Assembly (NCBI RefSeq): GCF_008329715.1
Contig: NZ_VTSR01000005.1
Span: forward strand, 642,512-706,511
DNA length: 64,000 nucleotides
Source: Gimesia chilikensis
GTDB lineage: Bacteria; Planctomycetota; Planctomycetia; Planctomycetales; Planctomycetaceae
Direction of reading: 5' to 3'
Both the position numbers and the translations under genes were made by a program. Under the pieces are notes generated by a model. The model ran no database searches, was not told where the DNA came from, and worked only from the letters and a program-made list of their open reading frames with translations. Below, one piece after another: positions 38,459 to 47,536 of this stretch. Numbering within the stretch: position 1 is the first letter of the stretch; each line of letters starts with the position of its first letter.

Positions 38459-39523
38459 ATGTCAGAACTATTGACACTCTGCAAAAACCTGACCACCGAA
38501 GGGCTGTCGGCCCCCTCAGATTATGCGTCAATTTTTCCTGAAAATGACGCATCACTTCGAGCTGCCATCGCCAAATTTCGGGGATTAAAAACTGACGTTA
38601 AAAGCGACCTCTCGCCTGAATCCCTGTTGCGTCTCAAGGCGTCTTTAATCCTGTCAGATTTTACATCCGTCTTCGTTGAAGGCGGTACTAATATGATTGT
38701 ACTCATGGCCGCTGGCGAAGCACCATATTGGCCAAAATTCGTAAATATTCCACCGGAAGTCTTGGAACAACACAACGTCGCCATGAATAATGGAACTCCC
38801 ATGGTCTTCCCCGGGCACACCATGCGAGATGATGACGATGTAGCTCAGTTCCTTTGTGATACTGCGCCGCTCGCGGAAGCAGGTCGTCTTCTAGTTCGGC
38901 CCCATCCAGTTCTTCTCGCGTATCAAAACGGAAGAAACGAACAAGGAGGTCGTAATATTCAAATTTTAGATGTTGAGCCCAATCTTCCAGATTCAGCATG
39001 GATATACCGGGATTCCCAGTCTGAACAATCGGCGCTGCCTCTGTTGGATTCTGCGCCGCCCAACCCGGCGACCGAGCTGTGTACCATTTCCGTGCCATAT
39101 ATCGACGGCGTGCCATTCGCAGACCTCGCGAAGATACTGGATGACGAGAGTGACTCGCTATCTACGTTTCGACAGAGCGTATTGACATTACTCGCTACAG
39201 CACGGGACGACCCCGGCGAGTCTTACGATGTTTTCAACGACGTCGTTCGTCCTGCAACAGACAAGATCAATCAGCAATTCAAAACTATCACTACAATGAA
39301 TAGGCTCAAAGTCGGCGGGGCAACCGTCAGCGCCGTTGCACTGAGCCTTCTCACTCTCAGTGGTATCGCCATACCCCCAGCAACGTCAATGCTCGGAGCC
39401 GGTGGTCTAATTATGCTTCTTGCAAGGGAGTACGCGGAGTATGTTAAGTCGCGTGATTCACTTAAGGAAATGCCGTTCTACCTAGCCTGGCGGCTTAGAA
39501 ACCATGGAGACAAAAACAACTAA
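38459..39523 (+). CDS. Unknown protein with C-terminal hydrophobic segments
   Basis: 354 residues, ATG 38459; divergent from the 142-residue gene. The N-terminal about 260 residues are soluble and not recognised. Near the C-terminus are one or two hydrophobic segments (VGGATVSAVALSLLTLSGIAI and SMLGAGGLIMLLA). The end is basic. A membrane-anchored sensor or effector is possible; nothing more can be said. Confidence 0.5.
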   Translation: MSELLTLCKNLTTEGLSAPSDYASIFPENDASLRAAIAKFRGLKTDVKSDLSPESLLRLKASLILSDFTSVFVEGGTNMIVLMAAGEAPYWPKFVNIPPEVLEQHNVAMNNGTPMVFPGHTMRDDDDVAQFLCDTAPLAEAGRLLVRPHPVLLAYQNGRNEQGGRNIQILDVEPNLPDSAWIYRDSQSEQSALPLLDSAPPNPATELCTISVPYIDGVPFADLAKILDDESDSLSTFRQSVLTLLATARDDPGESYDVFNDVVRPATDKINQQFKTITTMNRLKVGGATVSAVALSLLTLSGIAIPPATSMLGAGGLIMLLAREYAEYVKSRDSLKEMPFYLAWRLRNHGDKNN

Positions 39524-39620
39524 CAAAATCCCGCGGCGGTCGGCATAGGTATATCGCAATTGGAAGTTGTTTGCACCAGCTGGTGAATGCGACGTTTAGG
39601 TTGAGATACAAGAATGACTC

Positions 39621-39713
39621 ATGAGTGAATTCGGCATCTCTGCAGCCGGAGCTACGGCTAGTGGTGTTGGTGGAGCTGGGCTTGCTAAGGTCCTTTGCGT
39701 CGACGTCTGTTGA
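39621..39713 (+). CDS. Possible 30-residue hydrophobic peptide
   Basis: ATG 39621 to TGA 39713 encodes MSEFGISAAGATASGVGGAG then LAKVLCVDVC. It is small and glycine/alanine-rich like a membrane helix, but has no clear ribosome site. It may be a fragment of a decayed gene. Low certainty. Confidence 0.2.
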   Translation: MSEFGISAAGATASGVGGAGLAKVLCVDVC

Positions 39714-39824
39714 GATGTCCGTTTAACTATTGTGTGAATCGAGGCGGCAAATCAAGTGAGCTTCGAGATCAACATAACCGTCGTCGCCCGGTTGTGATGA
39801 TCGTCGTGCGTGAGGAATCAAGAG

Positions 39825-40406
39825 GTGTCTATTACAGAGATACTCAGTATTAGTGCTGCTGTCCTAAGTTCGTTAGGTGGTGGGGCAGCAATAATTTTCG
39901 GCTTTTCCAACTGGCTTGGAAAAATTTGGGCTAGTCGGCTTATGGAGCGCGAGAAAGCAAAGTACGTGCGCGAACTTGAATCACTGCGTAATCAGTTCAC
40001 ACAAGAGATAGAAAGCTATAAGAACAAACTAAAAAAATCAGAATTTATCTTTGAACGTCAGTTTGATGCCGCATCTGAATTTGTTTCACTTCGTTTAAAT
40101 ATTATATCGGTACCATTTACTCATCCAGAAATGGATTGGGGGGAAGTTTGTGCAACTATTGCGCAAGACTTTAATAAGATTGAGAAACAACTCGATTTGT
40201 ATATTTCTAAGCATGGGGCCGTCTTAGGAGAGGATATCACCAATCTAATTTTTAGCGCGGGTGCCGAGGCCGCAATGGGAAAGTTTGAGGTATCTAACGA
40301 TAACGAAAACGACAGAGCTTTGGATGCAGCTGATAAGCTTTGTGATCATTTGGCTGAAGCTGAGAAAAAATTAATAGAGCTAGTACATTCGCAATCAAGC
40401 AACTAA
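39825..40406 (+). CDS. Membrane-anchored coiled-coil protein
   Basis: 193 residues if started at GTG 39825, which has GAGGAA upstream; GTG 39810 is the longer option. One N-terminal transmembrane helix (ILSISAAVLSSLGGGAAIIFGFSNWLGKIW in part), then the charged helix RLMEREKAKYVRELESLRNQ, then a helical domain. Layout resembles hypothetical membrane proteins common on defence islands; no function known. Confidence 0.6.
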   Translation: MSITEILSISAAVLSSLGGGAAIIFGFSNWLGKIWASRLMEREKAKYVRELESLRNQFTQEIESYKNKLKKSEFIFERQFDAASEFVSLRLNIISVPFTHPEMDWGEVCATIAQDFNKIEKQLDLYISKHGAVLGEDITNLIFSAGAEAAMGKFEVSNDNENDRALDAADKLCDHLAEAEKKLIELVHSQSSN

Positions 40407-40442
40407 CACTGGATATTTATCCGAGAGTTCCCCAAGACTGCT

Positions 40443-40600
40443 ACCAGCCAAATACGGCACCGTCTCGGCCTTGTAAGTCTCTTCTCGTAGTCTCGCGTCT
40501 CGCATGTTTAAAACGCGTCAGAAGGCAACCTGTGCGGTTCTCGGGTGGTGTTTCGGTCATGCCAGCAGACAGGCTAAGGCCTCGTGGACAATTTGGTGTA
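40443..40600. repeat. Island repeat copy B
   Basis: Shares 28 identical bases with copy F at its left (40443-40470 against 45612-45639) and 28 identical bases with copy C in the middle (40528-40555 against 41794-41821). The block GCCAGCAGACAGGCTAA is also shared with C. It ends 44 bases before the next gene and lacks the terminal GTGTAG palindrome. Confidence 0.8.
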
Positions 40601-40644
40601 AGCTTTGCTATCATAAATGACTCTCCCAGATAGAAAGGTCGCAC

Positions 40645-41481
40645 ATGCGTTCTATTGCTGATGTCGAGGCCGAGCTAACTGCTTTCGAAATTCCGATTGA
40701 CGAAGTTGAGTTTTACAACCACCAGAGCTTCATTACTGCGGAACAACACAACCCGTTTTTGCTGGAGACATACTGTGAATACGTCGCGAGTCAGAAGTAT
40801 TCACAGGAGTATTTGGAGCGAAGCAGACGCGTTGTGCCGCTGGTGGCAGACTACCTTTACGGAGAGTTGAAGCAGGACGGAAAACTTGGTGCGTGCCTGG
40901 ACTTCGTTCAGTCGGCGATGAAAATCTACGAGCGTTTAGGTATCTGGTGTTCTACGATGGCAGGTTCCCTGACAATCGAATTCGATCCAGCAACGAAACA
41001 GCAACCACGGTACTGGGCACATTTTTTCGATGCCCCCGAAGGCTCGAACGCCGCTGGCCACGCTTGGTTGATGGTGCCGCCGTTCCACGTTATTGATATG
41101 ACGATTGGCTTACAACAAAACACAGCAGACATCCAGCAATACTTGCCAGAATTTGTCCTTGAAGAGACTGTCGGTCCCGTTGCGGGTGTGGCACTTGAAG
41201 ACATTTTAGATCAGGACTTGATGACTCAAGCGCGAATGGCCAGATCTCCGGTCCCGACGATCCACCAACTGATGAAACTTCATCCGAATATTGCAAGAAT
41301 GTTGACCAAGTTTCCGCCTTTCTCAGTCAAGTGCGAACAAGCCACTTTGAAGTATTTTCCATGTCGAACCGGAGCCCTAATCGAAAAATTCGAAGATGTA
41401 AAGACGCACTGTTTTTCAGGCCAGACCGTTCCCGAATTGTTTACCGCAATGATGGATAGGCTTGGAGACGATCTTGCCTGA
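40645..41481 (+). CDS. Cysteine-peptidase/transglutaminase-like protein
   Basis: 278 residues. After a helical N-terminal half, a Cys-His-Asp pattern of the transglutaminase/papain-like kind appears: Cys102 in YERLGIWCSTMAG, His139 in AAGHAWLMV and Asp151 in FHVIDMTIG. The order and spacing fit a peptide-bond or amide enzyme that could act on a cell protein. Not matched to a named family. It is flanked by repeat copies B and C. Confidence 0.55.
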   Translation: MRSIADVEAELTAFEIPIDEVEFYNHQSFITAEQHNPFLLETYCEYVASQKYSQEYLERSRRVVPLVADYLYGELKQDGKLGACLDFVQSAMKIYERLGIWCSTMAGSLTIEFDPATKQQPRYWAHFFDAPEGSNAAGHAWLMVPPFHVIDMTIGLQQNTADIQQYLPEFVLEETVGPVAGVALEDILDQDLMTQARMARSPVPTIHQLMKLHPNIARMLTKFPPFSVKCEQATLKYFPCRTGALIEKFEDVKTHCFSGQTVPELFTAMMDRLGDDLA

Positions 41482-41745
41482 CGCAAGGGCCTCCTGAATG
41501 GCCACCTTTCTCCATTAGAAGAGGCAAGATGTCTGAAGCCTATTCTACGATCTTGTAGACAAATCCAGCAGCTGTGGACTTCTTGTGTCTTCGCAAAAAA
41601 ACTCTGCTCTATAGGGGGATCGCGACCGGTATGGACTGTTCCTTAAGGGTTGCGATAAACCTGCGAAAGTGCGGATTCTGTCAACGAAAGTCATTGAATC
41701 ACATACAATCACTCAAATGACCGCTTGCGCGGGTCATTATATGAC

Positions 41746-41920
41746 TTTGTAAGCCACCTCTCATAGTTCTTTGCGAAAGTGCGTTAGACGGCCACCTGTG
41801 CGGTTCTCGGGTGGTGTTTCGCCCATGCCAGCAGACAGGCTAATGCCTCATGGACAAATTAGTGCGATTGTGTAGAGACACTACACGTTAAACCAATCTT
41901 ATCACCAGCCGAACCAGACC
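41746..41920. repeat. Island repeat copy C
   Basis: Most complete copy: GTAAGCCACCTC, GTGCGTTAGACGGCCACC, a 28-base block identical to copy B, GCAGACAGGCTAA, then GTGTAG-AGACA-CTACAC (41870-41886) and the tail AGCCGAACCAGACC, which resembles that of copy A. The gene-free stretch is 41482-42220. Confidence 0.8.
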
Positions 41921-41960
41921 CTTACGACAAACGAGGCTGTTTTATCCCTACTTAATACAA

Positions 41961-41981
41961 TCGTGTAGAAGGACTACACGA
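41961..41981. repeat. Extra palindrome TCGTGTAG..CTACACGA
   Basis: Perfect 8-bp arms (41961-41968, 41974-41981) around AAGGA, 75 bases after the palindrome of copy C. The intervening sequence is not repeated elsewhere, so the palindrome also occurs alone. Confidence 0.75.
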
Positions 41982-42220
41982 AAAACTATTTTGAAACCAA
42001 ACTCCTGAAGATAACGCGTCACAATTCTATGTACCGAAGATGTCGTTCGGACTAATTTTCAATTCAACACCGGAAACAGAAATTTCAATGGTTCAAGGTA
42101 GTAGATGAGTAAAAATACATATTAAGGAAGCTGGGGGCAGTACTCATGGTGTGAATTGATATTAGACATAAACCTAGGTATTTTAAGCATTTGTCAATAA
42201 TCAGTATTGCAGAGAAATAA

Positions 42221-42997
42221 ATGACAGACCTTCAACGATACAAACAGTATGAAGCAGGAGCACTATGCAGCGTCGCCGGATGTGATGCTCTCGCGGAATT
42301 CGAAGTTTATCTTTACGATTACTACATAGACACCGCCGTAGAATTCTTCGAACAGGACCTTACGTGTCCATTTCTTTGTAAGTCGCACATGGAGCAGAAT
42401 GAAGCAGAGGCAGATGGGGAACGCAGGCCTCGTGGCCAAATTTATTACCCGTTTAGTAATGGTCATTATGCCCAGGGTTACACAAAATACGCTCCGCTTG
42501 CTTCGGTCTTCCCAGTTTTGTTTGACGCAACCGGGCAACCGTTTACTAAAGAAGTGGTTATAGCCTACCAAACTATCAACGACGAGCTAATCCAGTTCCT
42601 GTCGAAACACCCAGATAAACTTCACGACTTAGACCCACGCCGATTCGAGGAGCTGGTCGCCGAGTTATTTCGAAAACAAGGGTTCCAGATAACTCTTACT
42701 CCCCAAACGCGTGATGGCGGTAAGGATATATACGCGCTAAAGCATGATCAGTTTGGGAAATCGCTCTATCTCATTGAGTGCAAGCGGTATGCTAAACATA
42801 ACAAAGTTGGAGTCGAGACACTCCGTAGTCTTTACGGCGTAGCTACCGTGGAGAACGCCACAAAGGGTATCATCGCCACAACGTCTTCGTTCACAAAAGA
42901 CGCCATCGACTTCGCGTCTCCTCTAGAATACAAACTGAGCTTGCGAGATTTTGACGCGTTAAGTGAATGGCTCATAGACTACACAACAGATGCATAA
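42221..42997 (+). CDS. Mrr-type restriction endonuclease with N-terminal zinc-like motif
   Basis: 258 residues. The C-terminal PD-(D/E)xK domain (about 135-250) matches Mrr_cat: DPRRFEELVAELFRKQGF, LTPQTRDGGKDIYAL, YLIECKRYAKHNKVGV and GIIATTSSFTKDA. Catalytic residues are E144, D165/D169, E186 and K188. The N-terminus has CSVAGC (16-21) and CPFLCKSH (49-56), likely a zinc-binding reader. Mrr-type enzymes cleave modified DNA or act in defence. A single gene between repeats C and D. Confidence 0.88.
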   Translation: MTDLQRYKQYEAGALCSVAGCDALAEFEVYLYDYYIDTAVEFFEQDLTCPFLCKSHMEQNEAEADGERRPRGQIYYPFSNGHYAQGYTKYAPLASVFPVLFDATGQPFTKEVVIAYQTINDELIQFLSKHPDKLHDLDPRRFEELVAELFRKQGFQITLTPQTRDGGKDIYALKHDQFGKSLYLIECKRYAKHNKVGVETLRSLYGVATVENATKGIIATTSSFTKDAIDFASPLEYKLSLRDFDALSEWLIDYTTDA

Positions 42998-43031
42998 TCC
43001 TGACATGCTTCTTGATAATAGCCATTTAATA

Positions 43032-43226
43032 CCGCGGCCATATACTGCACTTTCTCGGCCCAGTAAGTCACATCGCGTAGTTTCTCGTCATCTCGCATGG
43101 TGAAAACACGTAAGAGGGCAACCTCGACGGTCCATTGGTGGGCCACGGTCTTGAATGGCTATATCCAAGGCCTGTATATATTGGAGACCATTTGGTGCTA
43201 TCGTGTAAAGGCTCTACACGTTAAAC
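43032..43226. repeat. Island repeat copy D
   Basis: Starts CCGCGGCCATATACTGCAC, aligning with the left block of B and F. CTCGGCC.AGTAAGTCAC, CTCGCATGGT, AGGGCAACC, ACCATTTGGTGCTATCGTG and the palindrome CGTGTA..TACACG (43202-43220) followed by TTAAAC. The middle is more diverged. It precedes the HNH gene. Confidence 0.75.
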
Positions 43227-43384
43227 ATTTTTTGAAACTAAAAAGCATATTTCATTTGCATGTAGGTCTAAATAGTGATCTCATGTCACTATCTCAGCGA
43301 AGCATTAAGAGAGTGTTGAAACACAATAATACGCCATAACACTTATATTGAATATTATTTAAGCTGGTTAGGAATAATTAGAAC

Positions 43385-44239
43385 GTGCCAGACAATGAAG
43401 AGCTTGAGCTACTAAGGCCCACAACCTTCCACCGGATATATGACCTAGTAGCATCAGCGGGTGTAAATGTAGAGGACTGGGGTAACTACAAAGGCGGGCC
43501 GTCCAAAGCGTCTCAGAATCCTAAGTACTGCTATGAATGGTCATTTGACGTGCCAGGTAAATTCTCTATTCTTTGCCTCTGGTTCGATGAGCTAGAATGC
43601 TCGAACGGATCGATATTTCAGAAATTAAATCTCCAGAAAGAAATCCAATCATTCCAAGATCAAAAGTCTAAGTCCGACCCGATGATTAGACGCGCTCAGC
43701 GAATGGACAAGCACATCGTGAATGCTTTCGAACGACAACTTCCTATAAAAGTCATTATTTGTGACGGCTCGCGACGAGACAAGGACAACCCTAATTCGAA
43801 AGCCTCAAAAGTGAGTGGCCGGAAGTTGGATCCTATACCATGGGCAGTAACCACTTACGATCCATCTACGGGTAATTGTGTAATAACTCGCAATGGAGCA
43901 ACCATTAAAATATTTGATCAGTATTCAGTTCCAATAGATCCAGTCCGTAAACGAGTACAACAAACTGAAACCTATATCCGCGACAGAGCACAGCGCGATG
44001 CAGCATTACATCGTGCTTGCGGAAACTGTGAGTACTGTGGGATGCCTGGCTTCGAAACAAAAAGCGGGTATATCTACCTAGAAACACACCATGTCGTACC
44101 TTTGTCGGAAGGCGGAGCGGACCACGAACGTAACATCGTGGCTCTGTGCGCAAACGATCATCGTGCGGCACACTATGGTAAGAACCAAGAAGAAATTAGG
44201 GATAAACTGAAGGACTTACTCTCGCGATATTACACCTAA
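43385..44239 (+). CDS. HNH endonuclease with unknown N-terminal domain
   Basis: 284 residues, GTG start at 43385 with AGGA 12 bases upstream. The C-terminal HNH domain (about 205-275) is complete: CEYC (215-218), LETHHVVPL (catalytic H235/H236), HERNIVALC with Asn250, and C255/H259 as second metal pair. Residues 1-200 (VITRNGATIKIFDQYSV etc.) are not recognised and may be a modified-DNA or effector recognition domain, as in McrA-like enzymes. Confidence 0.85.
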   Translation: MPDNEELELLRPTTFHRIYDLVASAGVNVEDWGNYKGGPSKASQNPKYCYEWSFDVPGKFSILCLWFDELECSNGSIFQKLNLQKEIQSFQDQKSKSDPMIRRAQRMDKHIVNAFERQLPIKVIICDGSRRDKDNPNSKASKVSGRKLDPIPWAVTTYDPSTGNCVITRNGATIKIFDQYSVPIDPVRKRVQQTETYIRDRAQRDAALHRACGNCEYCGMPGFETKSGYIYLETHHVVPLSEGGADHERNIVALCANDHRAAHYGKNQEEIRDKLKDLLSRYYT

Positions 44240-44397
44240 CTAAACTATGTGATAAGCAATAAAACATGCTTCGGCATCGTCCTCAGTTATCGCTTGACAT
44301 GTTCTTCGTCATTGCTCATTATCCCACTGCCTTTGCGTTTAAATGGGCTTTATCAAAAAAGTCGCTTTTTTTCATATTAGCCATCAAAGACTATCAC

Positions 44398-45219
44398 ATG
44401 ACCGATTTTTTAAAATTGTCAAGCTACGTCCTAGATGATCCCTTCCTACTACTGGCACTTAGTCTCTCAGCTCCAGCGGAACAAAGTTCCGATCTCGTAA
44501 ATCAGTCATTCAACATTGATCTAGCAACTGATGGGATTCACCTTAAGTTCCCTTATCCTAAAGTACCACTGGATAAAACAGGGCAGCTTTATTCATCAAA
44601 AGAAACTATCGCGTTATCTTTTGTTCTGTTAGAAATGTGGCTACGCGGCGGAAAAGAAGCCGAATCCAAGATCGAGCGTGTACTTCGCGACTTTGCCGTG
44701 GAGGTTGCGACTTCCGCAAACTTTCCCGAACAAGGTATACTGAAACCAGATATCGAAGGCCAAAAAAAGGGATGCACACAGTACTTGCTTAAAGAACTAG
44801 GTGCTGCTGACATTTTATTGTATTCCATGGATGACAGATTGATCCACACCTTTCGAGCCCTCGAGAATAATGGGCTGGTAATTGATCCGGGTATAACCGG
44901 GGCAGCAGGCATTATGGTTTTACTGGGATTGGTACCCGTGCGTTGGTGCGTTCGCACTCCAAAAGGACAACGTGTCCTTCGGGAAGTAAGGATTCGTGCT
45001 GGCCTATGGTCCCTAGATATGCAACAGGTACGCAAGGGTAAGAAAATTTCTACTGACTGGGATTTGAACATTCGTGGTGTCGACTTCACAAAGAAAGTCT
45101 TGACCATGTTCTGTAAAGAATACCTCGCAACCGAAGTGCGCGAGCGAGATCGCTTGGGTCTACCGAACATTGAGCAACCATCTAGAATCAATATCGATCA
45201 CAGTTCAAATGATGGCTAA
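44398..45219 (+). CDS. Hypothetical protein
   Basis: 273 residues from MTDFLKLSSYVLDDP; a frame start at 44266 would add 44 hydrophobic residues with no ribosome site. Middle segments include LLEMWLRGGKEAESKIERVL and DPGITGAAGIMVLLGLVPVRW. No family is recognised. It follows the HNH gene on the same strand after about 160 bases, with repeat copies E and F downstream, so it may share a module with the HNH gene. Confidence 0.5.
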   Translation: MTDFLKLSSYVLDDPFLLLALSLSAPAEQSSDLVNQSFNIDLATDGIHLKFPYPKVPLDKTGQLYSSKETIALSFVLLEMWLRGGKEAESKIERVLRDFAVEVATSANFPEQGILKPDIEGQKKGCTQYLLKELGAADILLYSMDDRLIHTFRALENNGLVIDPGITGAAGIMVLLGLVPVRWCVRTPKGQRVLREVRIRAGLWSLDMQQVRKGKKISTDWDLNIRGVDFTKKVLTMFCKEYLATEVRERDRLGLPNIEQPSRINIDHSSNDG

Positions 45220-45414
45220 TAATTAAGTAAATTAGAGCATCGAATCCGGTGGAACCTGAAATCAAGGCGTGATATCACCGCTCGGTTGTGCTGGATTTCG
45301 GGCGAAGATGTACCACCTTTCATGGTTCCTGACCGAGAGACACCAGGAAGCGAACTCGACCGTCCTTGTAGGTCTTTTACTGTGTTATACAGGTAGCACT
45401 TTTTACACTTGTTC

Positions 45415-45446
45415 CTGCTATCGTGCAGGCCCTCTACACGATAAAT
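45415..45446. repeat. Island repeat copy E (palindrome end only)
   Basis: TGCTATCGTGCAG...CTCTACACGATAAAT matches the right end of copy D; the palindrome has one mismatch pair. The left part of the unit is not recognisable here. Confidence 0.6.
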
Positions 45447-45611
45447 AATTTTATACGCGGGTACCAAGCCAATATCTGCCAAGACTCATACGTTAACGCT
45501 TCATCGGATAAAGAAAAGACGGGTACAGGGCCACCAGTTGCGTCATCGGGTGGGAAACCGGTATTGGGGGGTAGCCCTCTAGCCCCCACACACGTCTCCC
45601 CAAAGACAGAC

Positions 45612-45775
45612 ACCAGCCAAATACGGCACCGTCTCGGCCCTGTAAGTCACCTCGCGTGGTTCTCGCCACCTCGCATGGTCAAAGTGCGTCAGACGGCCAC
45701 CAGTGCGGTTCTCGGTAGTGTTTAGTAACCGGCCTTGTATGCGTCGGGAACCATTTAGTGCAATCGTGTAGAGGG
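45612..45775. repeat. Island repeat copy F
   Basis: Left block identical over 28 bases to copy B, then TGTAAGTCACCTCGCGT, CTCGCATGGTCAAAG, GCGTCAGACGGCCACC, TGCGGTTCTCGG, ACCATTTAGTGCAATCGTG. It stops inside the palindrome (TCGTGTAG at 45764-45771, then diverges). It lies in a 45220-45856 stretch with no gene. Confidence 0.8.
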
Positions 45776-45856
45776 TTATTCAAAAACCCGGCATTACTTG
45801 TACAGAGTTGAAATCCTAAGACTGCAATCGATCTCTAATTTTCCGATGTCTCCTAA

Positions 45857-46504
45857 TTATTCTGATGCAGAATATGTATGTGGAAATAATCTTCGCATCA
45901 TTTCCTCTTCCTCAGCTTCTTCTTTCCTAATTAGACTCTGTCGGTACCGAGGAGAACTATTCGCTCTTTTTGATCTTTTTGATTCTATTTCGTTAATTGT
46001 GATGATCCGATAAGGACCTCTAATATTCCGACGTGTTTCTTCGTCCTGTTGATATTCTTTTGCCTCCTCGTAGCTCATACCATAGCTTATCAACTTTCGA
46101 ACTTGTTCCATTCTGAATTCATCTTCTTCTCTTTCAATCTTGGCTTGTTTTTCTCGTTCCTCTTCTCTAATTCTAATCTCTGTCAGCCACATCATAGGTA
46201 CGGTAGCAATCAATAAAATTATAAAAGTGCATCCCCCAATAAATCCGAATATTTCTTTATAATTTCCAGTTACCAACAAAAACTTAAAATAGTCTATTAG
46301 GTTTAAATCTTCTGACTTAATTACATCTGCTGATATCTCAATCTCTTTATTCAAGCCAGCGCTTCGGCTCTGCACAGATCGCTTGACCTCTATCTCTGGA
46401 ATTCTAACCAGCGTATCACAAACTGTGCATACAGTAGCCTTCCCAGCCTCTGTATAGGCAGCACTGAAATTTGAACCACAAATGGGACAGTGGACAATAA
46501 TCAT
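45857..46504 (-). CDS. Zinc-ribbon single-pass membrane protein
   Basis: 215 residues. The N-terminal zinc ribbon (CPICGSNF and CTVCDTLV) is followed by one transmembrane helix (FIGGCTFIILLIATVPMMWL) and a long charged, Glu/Arg-rich C-terminal helix. No catalytic residues are seen. Between repeat copies F and G; function unknown. Confidence 0.65.
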   Translation of the reverse strand: MIIVHCPICGSNFSAAYTEAGKATVCTVCDTLVRIPEIEVKRSVQSRSAGLNKEIEISADVIKSEDLNLIDYFKFLLVTGNYKEIFGFIGGCTFIILLIATVPMMWLTEIRIREEEREKQAKIEREEDEFRMEQVRKLISYGMSYEEAKEYQQDEETRRNIRGPYRIITINEIESKRSKRANSSPRYRQSLIRKEEAEEEEMMRRLFPHTYSASE

Positions 46505-46674
46505 TTATTAACTCGCATCGAATCAATTACACAATATCTACAAGCATATTTACGTTGTCTAACCCCCATCTAACATTTCTGAATACAAGAAAAGCCACAC
46601 GGGTTTAGTTTCCTTCTCAAACACGACAGATTATTTTAACATTACATCTGTCGTTCGCCATCCCGGACGGTAAT

Positions 46675-46714
46675 AACGCGTCAGACGGCAAAATGTGCGG
46701 TTCTCGGTGGTGTT
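46675..46714. repeat. Island repeat copy G (core only)
   Basis: AACGCGTCAGACGGCAAAAT followed by GTGCGGTTCTCGGTGGTGTT matches the centre of copies B, C and F. The left block and palindrome are not recognisable. It lies in the 46505-46825 gap. Confidence 0.7.
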
Positions 46715-46825
46715 AAACGGTGGGCTGTAAGTGCTATTGGCCCACAGGTCGTTATATCGTGGCACATGCCCCACCACCAAAAGTAATAGCCCCTGGCTAC
46801 CCACCAAACATAAGGACGAGGCTGG

Positions 46826-47536
46826 TCATGTAGTGTTGGCTTTAGATGACTGTGCTTTATGCTTGGTGTTTAATGCCTGCTTTATTTTGATTTTTACGCT
46901 TCTTTCTTCTTTTCTTTTCTCTCTATCGATTTCATACACTTCGCCGTAAAAGACTTGGACTCCAAGTCTCAATTGCTCATTTAATCCGTCCCATAATTCG
47001 TCTACCTGGCCCCACTCGGCAAGCAGGTCCAGTTCGTAGGGTGTAAGTCCACGGAGCTTTTCAGCAAATTGTTTTCGCACATTATCCAAGTACATACTCC
47101 GCCTCAACTCGGCTGCACTTAAAATTGGCTTATCCTGTTTTTTAGGTTTGTTTCGAACAATCTCCATAAACTTGTTGATACTGTCGATCTTAATGCCGCT
47201 TGCCCGTGCAGCTAACATTTGTGGCGAGTCCCATTCGCGAGCAATACGCATGTAGATAAGTGACGTCTCTTTGGACATTACGCCGGGTTCAATTAGTTCT
47301 CTTTGCCGCCACTTGGACCATTTCAAACGATGGCCTAACCGGCGTTTTACTCGCAATAAGCCTTCGCCTGCCTCTTTTGCCTCATTCAGGAAGCCCTGCC
47401 ATGATTCTAACGCTTTCCAGTGGTGCTTTGTTATTTCTGCAGTAAGGTATTCTAATCTATCTTTTAGCTCTTGGCCCTTTAGCTTTTTACCAATGCCAGG
47501 GCCATCTGTGTGGTGTGGGGTATTGTGTCTGGGCAT
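46826..47536 (-). CDS. DUF3102-like helical protein
   Basis: 236 residues, helical throughout. LESWQGFLNEAKEAGEGLLR, KWSKWRQRELIEPGVMSKET and SLIYMRIAREWD resemble the DUF3102 pattern (resource-phage/plasmid proteins with an LLxxK..L.HG.W..WL....SxRTAxxYMRIA core). The C-terminus is very basic. It is located next to the polymerase-like gene on the same strand, which suggests a replication or maintenance unit; inference only. Confidence 0.55.
   Translation of the reverse strand: MPRHNTPHHTDGPGIGKKLKGQELKDRLEYLTAEITKHHWKALESWQGFLNEAKEAGEGLLRVKRRLGHRLKWSKWRQRELIEPGVMSKETSLIYMRIAREWDSPQMLAARASGIKIDSINKFMEIVRNKPKKQDKPILSAAELRRSMYLDNVRKQFAEKLRGLTPYELDLLAEWGQVDELWDGLNEQLRLGVQVFYGEVYEIDREKRKEERSVKIKIKQALNTKHKAQSSKANTT

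Noticed and set aside
34883..46714. Integron attC array
   Set aside because: Copy C has GTTAGAC and its complement GTCTAAC, which fit the attC box pattern, but the other copies read GTCAGAC, GTCAAAC or GTAAGAG. No paired R boxes and no tyrosine integrase were found, so attC is not supported.
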